NCBI RefSeq assembly: GCF_051846915.1
Contig: NZ_JBPYCR010000046.1
Location: 1-23,923, forward strand
Source of the DNA: JBPYCR01 sp051846915
GTDB lineage: Bacteria; Bacillota; Bacilli; Bacillales; Amphibacillaceae
Length of the DNA: 23,923 nucleotides
Reading direction: 5' to 3'
The notes under the pieces are model-generated. The model was not told the origin of the DNA and made no database searches. It was given only the letters and a program-made list of their open reading frames with translations. This document shows positions 7,664 to 16,072 of this stretch, in pieces; positions within the stretch are counted from its first letter, which is position 1; each line of letters starts with the position of its first letter. Position numbers and translations under genes: made by a program.

Positions 7664-9112
7664 TTATACGTGATGCACAGCTAACTTATCAATAATTTTT
7701 TTGCTCGAGGAGTTTAATCCCTTCAATGTAATCCGATTATTATTTTCCTGGTATTTCGATACGACTTTATCTATCGCTCCAACGGCAGAATCATCCCAAA
7801 TGTGTGCATTGGTGAAGTCTATTTCGATCGTTTTGTCTTTCACGGTAAAATCAAAAGCATTGGTGAAATCTTCGACAGATGCAAAGAACAGCTGTCCATT
7901 TACGGTGAAGGCAAGTGTGTTGCTGTCAATCTCTATTTGTTTATCAACGTGTATTTTTGATATTTTTGCAACAAAGAAAACCGCACTCAAAATCACGCCG
8001 GCAATGACACCTTTGGATAAATCGCTAGTTGCAACGACAATGCCAACCGTAACAAGCATGACTGCTGCATCTGTTTTCGGTGCTTTAACAACATACGTAA
8101 ATGAGGACCAATCAAACGTACCGATTGATACCATAATCATGATCCCAACGAGTACTGGCATCGGTATTTGGACAACCAGGTCGCCAAGTACAATAATGAG
8201 AAACATTAAAAATGCGCCGGCTACAAACGTGGACAGCCGGCCGCGCCCGCCTGATTTAACGTTAATAACAGATTGACCAATCATGGCGCAACCCGCCATT
8301 CCACCAAAAAATCCAGTGGCGATGTTTGCTAATCCTTGGCCTCTTGATTCTCTATTTTTATCACTTTCTGTATCCGTCATGTCATCGACAATCGAAGCGG
8401 TGAGAAGTGATTCTAGCAGCCCGACGATTGCGAGAGCTAATGAAAATGGAAAAATAATGGCCAACGTTTCCAATGAAAATGGTACGTTAGGAATAAAAAA
8501 TTCCGGTAAGGTGCTTGAAATAGCTCCTAAATCCCCAACGGTACGTAAATCAACATTTGCATAAATCGCGACACTCGTTAATAAAATGATGGCAATTAAC
8601 GGAGCCGGAATGGACTTTACAAATCGCGGTAATACGTACACAATGACCAAGGTAATAGCTACAAAAAGATACGTAGCATTCGATATGCCAAGAAAATGTG
8701 GAACTTGAGCCATGAAAATTAATATCGCCAATGCGTTGACGAAACCGATCATCACAGCTCTCGGAATAAATTTCATTATTTTTGCGACTTTAAAAACACC
8801 GAACAAAAATTGGATCACACCGGTTAAAATCGTTGCTGCTAATAAATATTGCAGCCCATGTTCTTTTACAAGTGGCAACATTAATAATGCCATCGCGCCG
8901 GTTGCAGCGGAAATCATGCCCGGGCGTCCGCCTACAAAGGAAATAATGACGGCAATGCAAAAGGATGCATATAATCCAACCATTGGATCAACCCCTGCAA
9001 TAATAGAAAAGGCAATCGCTTCAGGGATTAATGCCAAGGCGACGACAATACCGGCTAAAATATCACTCTTTATATTTCCAAACCATTGTTGTTTTAATTG
9101 CTGAACGTTCAT
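7664..9112 (-). CDS. SulP-family anion transporter with STAS domain
   Basis: A 482-residue protein. Residues 1 to about 375 form the multi-spanning SulP transport domain, opening with the family signature D-I-L-A-G-I-V-V-A-L-A-L-I-P-E-A-I-A-F. About 385-482 is a cytoplasmic STAS domain. SulP proteins carry sulfate, bicarbonate or other anions by proton or sodium symport or by exchange; the length and short STAS domain resemble BicA/YbaR-like bacterial members. The substrate is not determined by sequence. The ATG at 9112 has AGAGGTG upstream. It is first of a two-gene unit with the UspA gene and is divergent from the small HTH gene at 9399. Confidence 0.92.
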   Translation of the reverse strand: MNVQQLKQQWFGNIKSDILAGIVVALALIPEAIAFSIIAGVDPMVGLYASFCIAVIISFVGGRPGMISAATGAMALLMLPLVKEHGLQYLLAATILTGVIQFLFGVFKVAKIMKFIPRAVMIGFVNALAILIFMAQVPHFLGISNATYLFVAITLVIVYVLPRFVKSIPAPLIAIILLTSVAIYANVDLRTVGDLGAISSTLPEFFIPNVPFSLETLAIIFPFSLALAIVGLLESLLTASIVDDMTDTESDKNRESRGQGLANIATGFFGGMAGCAMIGQSVINVKSGGRGRLSTFVAGAFLMFLIIVLGDLVVQIPMPVLVGIMIMVSIGTFDWSSFTYVVKAPKTDAAVMLVTVGIVVATSDLSKGVIAGVILSAVFFVAKISKIHVDKQIEIDSNTLAFTVNGQLFFASVEDFTNAFDFTVKDKTIEIDFTNAHIWDDSAVGAIDKVVSKYQENNNRITLKGLNSSSKKIIDKLAVHHV

Positions 9113-9339
9113 TTGTACACCTCTTATATATGTTGCTTTTTATTATCCGATTTTATCAACAAAACAGATCATAGCACAGATCGGCAAAACCGCCAAATGG
9201 CAAGAAAACGCATCCATCATTGTTTTCCTAGCTAAACCGCCTGATTCCTCCAATTTCATACCCACTTTAATAAAAGTGTCATTTTGAGTATAGTTTGCTA
9301 GATTCTTTTATAATGGAGTATATTTGACTATAATCTTTG

Positions 9340-9367
9340 TTGAAGCTGAACATTTTTGTGGTATGAT
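9340..9367 (+). promoter_or_regulatory. Extended -10 promoter of the small HTH gene
   Basis: TTGAAG (9340-9345), 16 bases, then TATGAT (9362-9367) preceded by TG-G, an extended -10. It lies 31 bases before the start codon at 9399. Confidence 0.6.
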
Positions 9368-9398
9368 GATGTTATGTTAATCGTTTGGGGGACTCCTT

Positions 9399-9581
9399 AT
9401 GACAAAAGAGATCATGACGGTGGCGCAAGTTGCCGAGTATTTACAATTAAGTGAAATGACCACATATAAACTGGTTCAGGACAATAAAATTCCCGGATTT
9501 AAAATAGGCCGGCATTGGCGAGTGAAGAAGGAAGATTTAAATGAATTTATCGAAAGACTGAAAAAAGGGGAACGATTATAA
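9399..9581 (+). CDS. Excisionase-family (HTH_17) DNA-binding protein
   Basis: A 60-residue protein that is essentially one MerR-like winged helix domain of the excisionase/HTH_17 family. T-V-A-Q-V-A-E-Y-L-Q-L-S gives the first helices, the recognition helix is near T-T-Y-K-L-V, and I-G-R-H-W-R-V forms the wing that contacts DNA. It has a strong GGGGGA ribosome binding site, its own extended -10 promoter and its own terminator, so it is a monocistronic gene. No integrase or phage gene is near. It is therefore probably a small chromosomal regulator rather than a functional Xis; its targets are unknown. Confidence 0.88.
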   Translation: MTKEIMTVAQVAEYLQLSEMTTYKLVQDNKIPGFKIGRHWRVKKEDLNEFIERLKKGERL

Positions 9582-9618
9582 TGTGCTCAGGTATCTTTTT
9601 TGCCTAAGCACATTTTTT
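9580..9618 (+). terminator. Rho-independent terminator of the HTH gene
   Basis: AATGTGCT-C-AGG (9580-9591) pairs with CCT-A-AGCACATT (9603-9614), with one C-A mismatch, followed by a T-tract to 9618. The stem overlaps the last bases of the stop codon. The convergent MFS gene ends 20 bases further on and may share it. Confidence 0.85.
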
Positions 9619-9637
9619 ATTCATTTGATGACCACGG

Positions 9638-10900
9638 TTATTCTGTTTTCATAGGTTTTTTCGCGATAAAAGCAGCAACAAGGCCAAGGGCAGGGAAAAA
9701 TAACGTAGCTAATAAAACGGGTGTATAACTGTGAAACACGTCAAAACCGACTCCGAATGGCAATGGCCCAAATGCTGAACCAAGTACCATCATAGTAACA
9801 CCAACGCCGTTGATGCTGCCGATGTATTTCCGTCCGAAGTAATTCGGCCAGATCACATTCATACCAATTCGTTCCAGCCCATTTGCCACTCCCCATAGAA
9901 TGCCGAATAAAACAGCGATAACGGTATTTGTCGTAACAATTAGCAAGAGTAGCAAAGCGATCTCAATCAAAAAGATAATGATTAACAAATAATTTGATTT
10001 GATTTTATCCGTAATTATTCCTGACACTAATGACATTGGGATGCCAATGATCGCCATCAGGCTTAATACGATTGCTGCAATTTCCGGCGTTAATTTGTTG
10101 CTTCCGAAAATTGATATAATATGAAAAGTAATCCCTGTGTTAACGAGAGAAGGAATACCTACGCAAATAAGCAGTGCCCAAAACGCTCTCGTTTTCATCG
10201 CTTCATTTAATGTCCAGTCTTGTTCCGCTTCCACAATGGAACTTCCTGCTAACCAGTGTTGATTGAAGTCATTTTTATCGGAAAAGCCATCTGGTTCCAA
10301 ACCGAGCTCCTCCGGTTTATTGCGGACCCCAAATAGCGCGATAGGCACAAAGATAAGTATTAGAAGGGCACCCCAAAACTGCCAAGCAAACTGCCAGTTC
10401 CACGTTTGAATGAGCCACGTATTTACTAATGGAAAAGTCATAGCACTTACAAAGCTTCCCAACGTCATAATGCTAATGGCCAAACCTCTTTTTTTAATAA
10501 ACCATTGTGCGACCAATGTATTAGGGATAAGTGACATACTTCCTTGTCCTAATAGTCGGACGAAAAAGAAGCCGATGGCGAGCATCCATATGCTGGATAC
10601 CATACTATTAAAAAAGCATACAGCCGCGAAAACGGATCCAATAGAAACCATCATGGCTCGCTGCCCGAAACGATCAATGAATCTACCTACAAAAATCATT
10701 AATAATCCGGCAACCAACGTAGCCCCTGAATAAATTCCTGACACTTGTGAGCGTGACCAACCAAAATCTCTTATGTACTCGTCAATAAATGCGGAATTGG
10801 AATAAGTTTGCCCAGGACCTGAAAAAAAGACGCCCAATCCGGCGATAAAGACAATCACCCAACCGTAATAAAAGTTTTTAAATAGTGAAGATTTAACCAA
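9638..10900 (-). CDS. MFS transporter, OFA/monocarboxylate type
   Basis: About 420 residues with twelve hydrophobic segments. The opening F-Y-Y-G-W-V-I-V-F-I-A-G-L-G and early F-G-W-S-R-S-Q-V-S are typical of the oxalate-formate antiporter/monocarboxylate branch of the MFS. The loop motif G-R-F-I-D-R-F-G-Q-R is present. The likely substrate is an organic acid, but this is family inference. Start choice: AGGAAGG directly abuts the ATG at 10909, too close to work, but stands nine bases from the TTG at 10900, which I prefer. A longer frame from TTG at 10927 has no ribosome binding site. A promoter with a dyad over its start region lies about 80-120 bases upstream. Confidence 0.88.
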   Translation of the reverse strand: MVKSSLFKNFYYGWVIVFIAGLGVFFSGPGQTYSNSAFIDEYIRDFGWSRSQVSGIYSGATLVAGLLMIFVGRFIDRFGQRAMMVSIGSVFAAVCFFNSMVSSIWMLAIGFFFVRLLGQGSMSLIPNTLVAQWFIKKRGLAISIMTLGSFVSAMTFPLVNTWLIQTWNWQFAWQFWGALLILIFVPIALFGVRNKPEELGLEPDGFSDKNDFNQHWLAGSSIVEAEQDWTLNEAMKTRAFWALLICVGIPSLVNTGITFHIISIFGSNKLTPEIAAIVLSLMAIIGIPMSLVSGIITDKIKSNYLLIIIFLIEIALLLLLIVTTNTVIAVLFGILWGVANGLERIGMNVIWPNYFGRKYIGSINGVGVTMMVLGSAFGPLPFGVGFDVFHSYTPVLLATLFFPALGLVAAFIAKKPMKTE

Positions 10901-10976
10901 AGAGAACATCCTTCCTGACAAGTTCAAATTAAACGGAAATTTGGAATGATATGACGGGTTACCGACGATGGCACGA

Positions 10977-11020
10977 TGTACACTAAATGTACATTATGTA
11001 AGATTGATAGTAGTTTGCAA
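10977..11020 (-). promoter_or_regulatory. Promoter with overlapping dyad operator for the OFA-type MFS gene
   Basis: On the minus strand TTGCAA (11020..11015), 16 bases, then CATAAT (10998..10993). Starting at the last base of the -10 box is TGTACA-N5-TGTACA (10993..10977), a dyad whose half-sites are each palindromic. A repressor bound there would block initiation. No regulator gene is intact next to it. The remnant frame at 11071-11223 might have been one, but that is speculation. Confidence 0.55.
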
Positions 11021-11070
11021 CTAAAAATTTAACAGTCATTTATGTAAACAAATCATACCATGAATGGTAG

Positions 11071-11223
11071 ACTGGCAACAGCTGTAGCGTTGTTCACCTA
11101 TTTTACAGCAATCTAAAAACCTTGATTGAAGACATAGAAGAACCATCCAAAATTTTAAAACAGCTTTTACCGTCAGTTATCGAAAGAGAAGCATGTATTC
11201 AAATAGTGTTCATGTTAAAATAA
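11071..11223 (+). pseudogene. Possible remnant reading frame upstream of MATE gene
   Basis: A frame open for 50 codons between TAG (11068) and TAA (11221) has no ATG near its start and no ribosome binding site. Its second half looks protein-like: I-E-D-I-E-E-P-S-K-I-L-K-Q-L-L-P-S-V-I, then acidic and helical residues. It may be the 3' end of a decayed gene, for example a regulator, left beside the transporter genes. The call is weak. The rest of 10901-11254 holds only the promoter/operator described above and the MATE leader. Confidence 0.2.
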
Positions 11224-11254
11224 TAGCAGATATATAAGAGAGGGTTGGCAAAGA

Positions 11255-12601
11255 TTGCAAAAGCAACATAATTTTACGGAAGGCAATATATTAAAACAAC
11301 TCATCGTTTTTTCTGGTCCAATTATGCTGACTAATTTGTTACAAACGTCTTACCAAGTAGTGGATAGTTTATGGATCGGAAACTTATTGGGAGCAAACGC
11401 ACTTGGGGCTGTTGCAGTTTCAAGTGTCATTGTGTTTACCATTTTATCCTTTGTTATCGGATTGAATAATGCTGCTTTGGCGATTTTATCTCAACAGAAG
11501 GGACGAAATGACACGGAAGGATTGACAAGATATTTAAATGCGTTTGTCGTGATATTAATTGCAATTTCAATCCTGCTAAGTGCTTCCGGTTTTCTGCTTG
11601 CTGAGCCGCTACTCAATTTACTCGGGACACCGGATGAAATGTTGGGATCTGCAACGATCTACTTGCAAATTAATTTTATCGGAATTTTATTTCTGTTCGG
11701 CTACAATTTTATCAGTACGGTACTGCGCGCGCTTGGGGACAGTAAAACACCGTTACGCTTTGTTATGCTGGCAGTGGCTTTAAATATTGTACTGGATCCA
11801 CTACTTATTTCCGGATTCAATTTAGGAATCAAGGGTGCTGCAGTTGCGACGATACTTGCACAGGGGATAGCATTTATTTATGGGCTTATCTATGTGTTAT
11901 ATCGTAAACTTGCTCCTTTTACGGTTCCATCTTTGCCAAAACGGCAGGAAGTTGGCCTCATTTTGAAGTTAGGAATTCCGTCCGGCTTGCAGATGAGTGT
12001 TATTTCCGCAGGTTCTGCTGCGATAATGAGTGTCGTTACGGTTTTCGGTGGTGCCGTCGTTGGAGGATTTGGTGCAGCACAGCGGCTAGACAGCATTTTA
12101 ATGCTTCCGGCACATGCATTGGGAACTTCAGTGAGCAGTATGGCTGGCCAAAATATCGGAATACGTAATTGGAACCGCGTTCGTTCGATTGCAAAATATG
12201 GTGTGTTGTACAATTTATCCGTTATGTTGCTGATTGGACTTCTCATTTTTATTAGTGCCGAGCATGCCGTACGCTTATTTATTCAGGAAGAAGAAGCAGT
12301 TGCATTTGCGACTATGTATTTACGGATTATGGCTTTTTGCTTTCCGTTTCTTGGAATCAATTTTATTTTAAACGGAATCGTTCGCGCGTCAGGAGCAATG
12401 TATCAGGTGCTTGTGCTTAATATTATTTCATTCTGGGTGCTTCGCTATCCGTTGACTGCGTTATTCGCTTCCCTATATGGTGAAATAGGAATAGCGCTCG
12501 GTATGGGTTCAAGTTTTATTGTAAGTAGTGGCGTTGCTGCACTTTACTATAGATACGGAAAATGGCGGGAAAAAGAGTTATTCAAACAAAAGAGCGATTG
12601 A
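11255..12601 (+). CDS. MATE family efflux transporter
   Basis: A 448-residue protein of normal MATE length with twelve hydrophobic segments in two MatE halves. The N-terminus (G-N-I-L-K-Q-L-I-V-F-S-G-P-I-M-L-T-N-L-L-Q) and the motifs S-L-W-I-G-N-L-L-G and G-A-A-V-A-T-I-L-A-Q-G are typical. MATE proteins export cationic drugs and toxic metabolites by sodium or proton antiport. The start is TTG at 11255, ten bases after AGAGAGGG. The next gene starts 68 bases downstream in the same direction. Confidence 0.93.
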   Translation: MQKQHNFTEGNILKQLIVFSGPIMLTNLLQTSYQVVDSLWIGNLLGANALGAVAVSSVIVFTILSFVIGLNNAALAILSQQKGRNDTEGLTRYLNAFVVILIAISILLSASGFLLAEPLLNLLGTPDEMLGSATIYLQINFIGILFLFGYNFISTVLRALGDSKTPLRFVMLAVALNIVLDPLLISGFNLGIKGAAVATILAQGIAFIYGLIYVLYRKLAPFTVPSLPKRQEVGLILKLGIPSGLQMSVISAGSAAIMSVVTVFGGAVVGGFGAAQRLDSILMLPAHALGTSVSSMAGQNIGIRNWNRVRSIAKYGVLYNLSVMLLIGLLIFISAEHAVRLFIQEEEAVAFATMYLRIMAFCFPFLGINFILNGIVRASGAMYQVLVLNIISFWVLRYPLTALFASLYGEIGIALGMGSSFIVSSGVAALYYRYGKWREKELFKQKSD

Positions 12602-12669
12602 AGGCCAGAAAAATGAAGGGTATTCAAGCAATTTCCCCGCCGTTTCACAAATTCGAATGGAGAAAATCT

Positions 12670-13101
12670 ATGAAACTATATATAAAATTGCTGCTGACGG
12701 GGGTCGTATCGGGTTTCTTGTTGGGAGTCATTTTAAAGGGTATTCAATCCATCACAGGGAAAAAAGTATATACCCTTTTATTGAATGTGGATTATATTCC
12801 GATTGTCAATGAACGGGACATGTGCGAGACAGTTGAATTTTTGTTGCACGTGCTTGTATCGGTTGCGCTAGTTTTTATTCTATATTATGTATTGAGTAAA
12901 TTAAGTCTTCAATTTCAAGTAAACTATTATGTTATAATTAATACGGTCATTGGCCTAATTCTTTTTTTTACAACATCTTTTTCCGAACGCACACCTGACG
13001 TAACCGATCTTGCTGCTATGGTCTACTGGATAGGTGGACATATTATTTACGGTGCTGTTGTCGGGGTATTGATTAAGTTTTTACCCCAAGGAAATTTGTA
13101 G
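12670..13101 (+). CDS. Four-TM membrane protein of unknown function
   Basis: A 143-residue protein. The ATG at 12670 has GGAG seven bases upstream; a longer frame from 12562 overlaps the MATE gene and has no ribosome binding site of its own. Hydrophobic segments lie at about residues 5-24, 53-75, 83-101 and 115-137, with a polar stretch M-C-E-T-V-E-F before the second. I do not recognise a named family with certainty; it resembles uncharacterised small membrane proteins of Bacillaceae. It lies between the MATE gene and the lysozyme-like gene on the same strand, probably co-transcribed with the latter. Confidence 0.75.
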   Translation: MKLYIKLLLTGVVSGFLLGVILKGIQSITGKKVYTLLLNVDYIPIVNERDMCETVEFLLHVLVSVALVFILYYVLSKLSLQFQVNYYVIINTVIGLILFFTTSFSERTPDVTDLAAMVYWIGGHIIYGAVVGVLIKFLPQGNL

Positions 13102-13154
13102 TTACAAACATACAACAAAACACATCGATTTTTCAATAAAACAGAGGGAATAGA

Positions 13155-13784
13155 ATGAATCGAAAAACAAAAACAGCAATTAAACAAACATTTATGATTA
13201 CAGCAGGGTTATTCATTGTACTAATTGGGATTTCGGTCGTTCACTTCTCCCAAACAAAAGATCAGCCCGAACTAGTGGAAATAAAGTCTTCTCCGATAAT
13301 TAGCGATAAAGTGCTTCAGTATAAGCCTCTGGTGGATACATACGCAAAGAAATATGGTGTAAGTGATCATGTGGAAGTGCTGCTGGCGATGATGATGCAA
13401 GAGTCAGGAGGATGGGGAAACGATCCGATGCAATCATCGGAGAGTCATTGTGGCAAGATTGGCTGTATTAATGAACCAGCGCTTTCTATCAAGCAAGGAG
13501 TTTATTATTTTTCGGAAAATCTAAAGGCTGCAGATGGTGACTTGGAACTTGCCATCCAATCTTACAATTTTGGCAGGGGATTCATTACTTATGCAAATGA
13601 ACATACAGGGAAATATACGCAGGAACTAGCGATTCAATTTTCCCGAGAAATGTATGAAAAAGCATCAGATCCGTCGATTTATTCATGCTTGCGAGAAGGA
13701 TCCGCTAAATTCAACGCATGCTACGGAGATATTTATTACGTTCGTGATGTACTGGAATACCGGGAAGCTTTTGTTTTGCAATAA
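13155..13784 (+). CDS. Membrane-anchored lysozyme-like muramidase
   Basis: A 209-residue protein. Residues about 10-32 form a signal anchor, placing the rest outside the membrane. The catalytic domain from about 55 resembles the lysozyme-like domain of CwlT-type wall hydrolases (phage and ICE relatives included): Y-A-K-K-Y-G-V..L-L-A-M-M-M-Q-E-S-G-G, with E83 as probable catalytic acid, then A-I-Q-S-Y-N-F-G-R-G-F. C99 and C104 flank a short loop and could pair. The NlpC/P60 domain of full CwlT is absent, so this is a muramidase-only version. The ATG at 13155 follows AGAGGG. A role in peptidoglycan turnover is likely. Confidence 0.85.
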   Translation: MNRKTKTAIKQTFMITAGLFIVLIGISVVHFSQTKDQPELVEIKSSPIISDKVLQYKPLVDTYAKKYGVSDHVEVLLAMMMQESGGWGNDPMQSSESHCGKIGCINEPALSIKQGVYYFSENLKAADGDLELAIQSYNFGRGFITYANEHTGKYTQELAIQFSREMYEKASDPSIYSCLREGSAKFNACYGDIYYVRDVLEYREAFVLQ

Positions 13785-13833
13785 TTTTATCTGACAATAT
13801 CGAAATAGAAAAAGAGTAGAATGAGGGGAAGAA

Positions 13834-14789
13834 ATGCGAAAGTTAATTAAAATAAGCGCCTTAGTGATTGCAACAATACTCCTGTTGAGTGCTATCTTTG
13901 CCGGTAATTATTTTTATAGTGAAAGTGTTAAACGAGGGGTTGAGGTAGAACTGCATAAAGAGGCAACCGCTGTAAATGCTAAAGCGGCTGCCGAAGATCA
14001 AACGCTTTTAGCAGAAGCAAAAACATGGTTTAAAGAACAAGAGCCGGACGTTCTAGAAATGACCTCCTATGATGATTTACAATTAAAAGCTCAATTTATT
14101 GAAAATGAACAACCGACGGGAAGAGCTGTTATCCTGGCGCATGGTTACCGAAAAGAGAGCAATGATATGATATGGGGGAACTTGCTAAATTTTATTATGA
14201 TCAAGGGTTCGATATTTTAATGCCAGACGCCCGAGGACACGGTAAAAGTGAAGGTGATTACATTGGGTATGGTTGGCATGATCGACTTGATTATAAAAAG
14301 TGGATTGATTTGTTAATTGAAGAACACGGGGTGACAAATATATTTCTGCACGGAAATTCGATGGGAGCCTCTCTTGTTTTGATGACAAGCGGGGAGGAGC
14401 TTCCCGGGGAAGTGAAAGGAATAATTGCCGACAGTGGGTACACGACTGTAAAGGAAGAGTTGGCCCATCAATTAAAACATTTATATAGCTTGCCCGCTTT
14501 TCCATTGCTGGATATCACAAGTGGCATTACAAAGTTACGCGCTGGATACACATTTGGGGAAGCCTCTGCAGTGGAACAAGTAAAGAAAAACACACGTCCT
14601 TTATTGATTATTCATGGCGATAAAGATGAGCTTGTCCCGCTGGAAATGGCGCATGAGCTTTATGATGCAGCCGGCGGAGAGAAGGAGTTATGGATTGTAC
14701 CGGATGCCGGGCATATTAAAGCATATAAAAATGTAACAGAACAATATGATGGACGATTGCTCGAATTTATTAAAAAAACGTTGGAGTAG
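13834..14789 (+). pseudogene. Alpha/beta hydrolase with N-terminal anchor, frameshifted
   Basis: Two overlapping frames together make one hydrolase. The first (13834-14220) gives a signal anchor (about residues 5-27) and reaches A-V-I-L-A-H-G-Y-R, the oxyanion-hole strand. The second (to 14789) continues G-E-L-A-K-F-Y-Y-D-Q-G-F-D with the nucleophile elbow G-N-S-M-G (serine codon at 14358), acid H-G-D-K-D-E-L and histidine D-A-G-H. The break is at a run of five G (14174-14178). One extra G would give N-D-M-I-W-G-E-L-A-K in a single 318-residue protein. It is thus either a real one-base loss, a variable homopolymer or a sequencing error. The start follows GAGGGGAAG. Confidence 0.85.
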
Positions 14790-14801
14790 AGGAATGATTC
14801 C

Positions 14802-15932
14802 ATGAAAATAGTCGTTGCACCAGACGCTTTTAAGGGAAGTCTAACACAAGTGGAAGCTGCCATCGCTATGGAGCGGGCAGTAAAAGAAGTTCAGCCTTCC
14901 TGCTCCGTCATACCAAAACCAATGGCCGATGGCGGGGAGGGAACACTGGATGCGATGCTCACTGCTGTGCCCAGTCAAGAGCGCCTGCCAATTCATGTCA
15001 CTGGGCCATTAGGAAATAGAATAAAAACAACTATTGGCGTAATCCATCATGATACGGCTGTAATTGAAGTGGCTACTATTGCCGGCTTACCTCTAATAAC
15101 GGAAGATAGGCGAGACCCGTTGCAAATGACTACTTATGGGATAGGGGAAGCCATTCGTCATGCTTTAGATAAAGGTCTTCGAAAATTTATTATTGGACTT
15201 GGAGGTAGCGCAACGAACGATGGTGGATTCGGTATGCTTCTAGCACTCGGTGCGAAAATGAGCAACCGACAAGGGAATCTCGTGCCCATACTTGGCTCAG
15301 GACTCTTGCAAATTGACACGATTGATTTATCCAAGCTTGATCAACGGCTGAAAGCATGTAACATTCAGGTTGCCAGTGATGTTGAAAATCCATTGTACGG
15401 GAAAAATGGTGCGAGCGTTGTTTTTGGACCGCAAAAAGGAGCAACCGAAAAGCAAATCAAACAATTGGATGATGCTTTGAAAAGTTATAGCAGCAAACTG
15501 CTTGATGCGCACGCTCTTTCGCCTTCATTAGCAGATGAACCCGGTGCAGGTGCTGCCGGTGGACTTGGTTTTGCCTTTATGGCGATGGGAGGAACGTTGC
15601 TTTCAGGCGCCAAGCTAGTAGCCGATGCTATTTCATTGGAACGTGAAATTGCTGATGCGGATCTTGTCATTACCGGAGAAGGGAAAAGTGATGAACAGAC
15701 ATTGTACGGGAAAGCGCCAGGATACGTTGGGGAATTGGCAAACAAACATAATGTCCCAGTCATCTTATTGTCAGGAACAATTTCCGATGAAGATAACCGC
15801 CTTAAAAGTTATTTTACGGAAATTCATTCTATAAAACCAAAAGAAATGACCTTAACACGAGCAATGGAAGCGGCAGAAATGTTATTATGGAAGAAGACAA
15901 AAGAAGTTATTTTGTATTATGAAAATAGTTGA
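14802..15932 (+). CDS. Glycerate kinase (GlxK/GarK family)
   Basis: A 376-residue protein of the usual length for class-II glycerate kinases. The N-terminus M-K-I-V-V-A-P-D-A-F-K-G-S-L and motifs M-A-D-G-G-E-G-T and G-L-G-G-S-A-T-N-D-G-G are diagnostic. It phosphorylates D-glycerate with ATP to 2- or 3-phosphoglycerate, feeding glyoxylate, glycerate or serine breakdown into lower glycolysis. The ATG at 14802 is 12 bases after the hydrolase stop, with AGAGGA upstream, so it is probably the last gene of the operon running from about 12670. RidA and an alcohol dehydrogenase follow in the same direction after a separate leader. Confidence 0.95.
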   Translation: MKIVVAPDAFKGSLTQVEAAIAMERAVKEVQPSCSVIPKPMADGGEGTLDAMLTAVPSQERLPIHVTGPLGNRIKTTIGVIHHDTAVIEVATIAGLPLITEDRRDPLQMTTYGIGEAIRHALDKGLRKFIIGLGGSATNDGGFGMLLALGAKMSNRQGNLVPILGSGLLQIDTIDLSKLDQRLKACNIQVASDVENPLYGKNGASVVFGPQKGATEKQIKQLDDALKSYSSKLLDAHALSPSLADEPGAGAAGGLGFAFMAMGGTLLSGAKLVADAISLEREIADADLVITGEGKSDEQTLYGKAPGYVGELANKHNVPVILLSGTISDEDNRLKSYFTEIHSIKPKEMTLTRAMEAAEMLLWKKTKEVILYYENS

Positions 15933-15972
15933 AAAGGGTGTTCGGATTATCGTGTGGTAAATTAGGTATAAT
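15933..15972. repeat. Short copy of an 18-bp dispersed word and possible -10 box
   Basis: AAAAGGGTGTTCGGATTA (15933-15950) is identical to 6353-6370, and CGTG follows in both after one difference. The copy begins directly at the glycerate kinase stop codon. TATAAT at 15967-15972 could be the -10 of the downstream ridA leader, but the -35 region is poor (TTCGGA at 19 bp). Confidence 0.5.
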
Positions 15973-16031
15973 ACACAATTTTGGTAGGAATTTTTTCTTC
16001 CACACTTTTATCTGAGATACTTGGAGAAATT

Positions 16032-16048
16032 CACCCGCGTTTCGGGTG
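16032..16048 (+). other. Stable hairpin in the ridA leader
   Basis: CACCCG (16032-16037) pairs with CGGGTG (16043-16048) around a five-base loop, ending 12 bases before the AAAGGAGG ribosome binding site of ridA. No T-tract follows, so it is not a terminator. It may stabilise the mRNA 5' end or mark processing. Confidence 0.4.
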
Positions 16049-16072
16049 CACACAATTAAAGGAGGAACAAAC

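Noticed and set aside
7701..8276. A 191-codon plus-strand open frame opposite the SulP gene
   Set aside because: It is antisense to a clearly real transporter gene, has low-complexity S/T/A-rich composition and no ribosome binding site.
12562..12669. Longer start for the four-TM protein overlapping the MATE gene
   Set aside because: No ribosome binding site precedes it. The ATG at 12670 has GGAG at the right distance and begins a natural membrane-protein N-terminus.
16032..16048. Leader hairpin of ridA as a terminator or riboswitch
   Set aside because: No T-tract follows, and no conserved aptamer or anti-terminator pairing could be recognised in the roughly 120-base leader.
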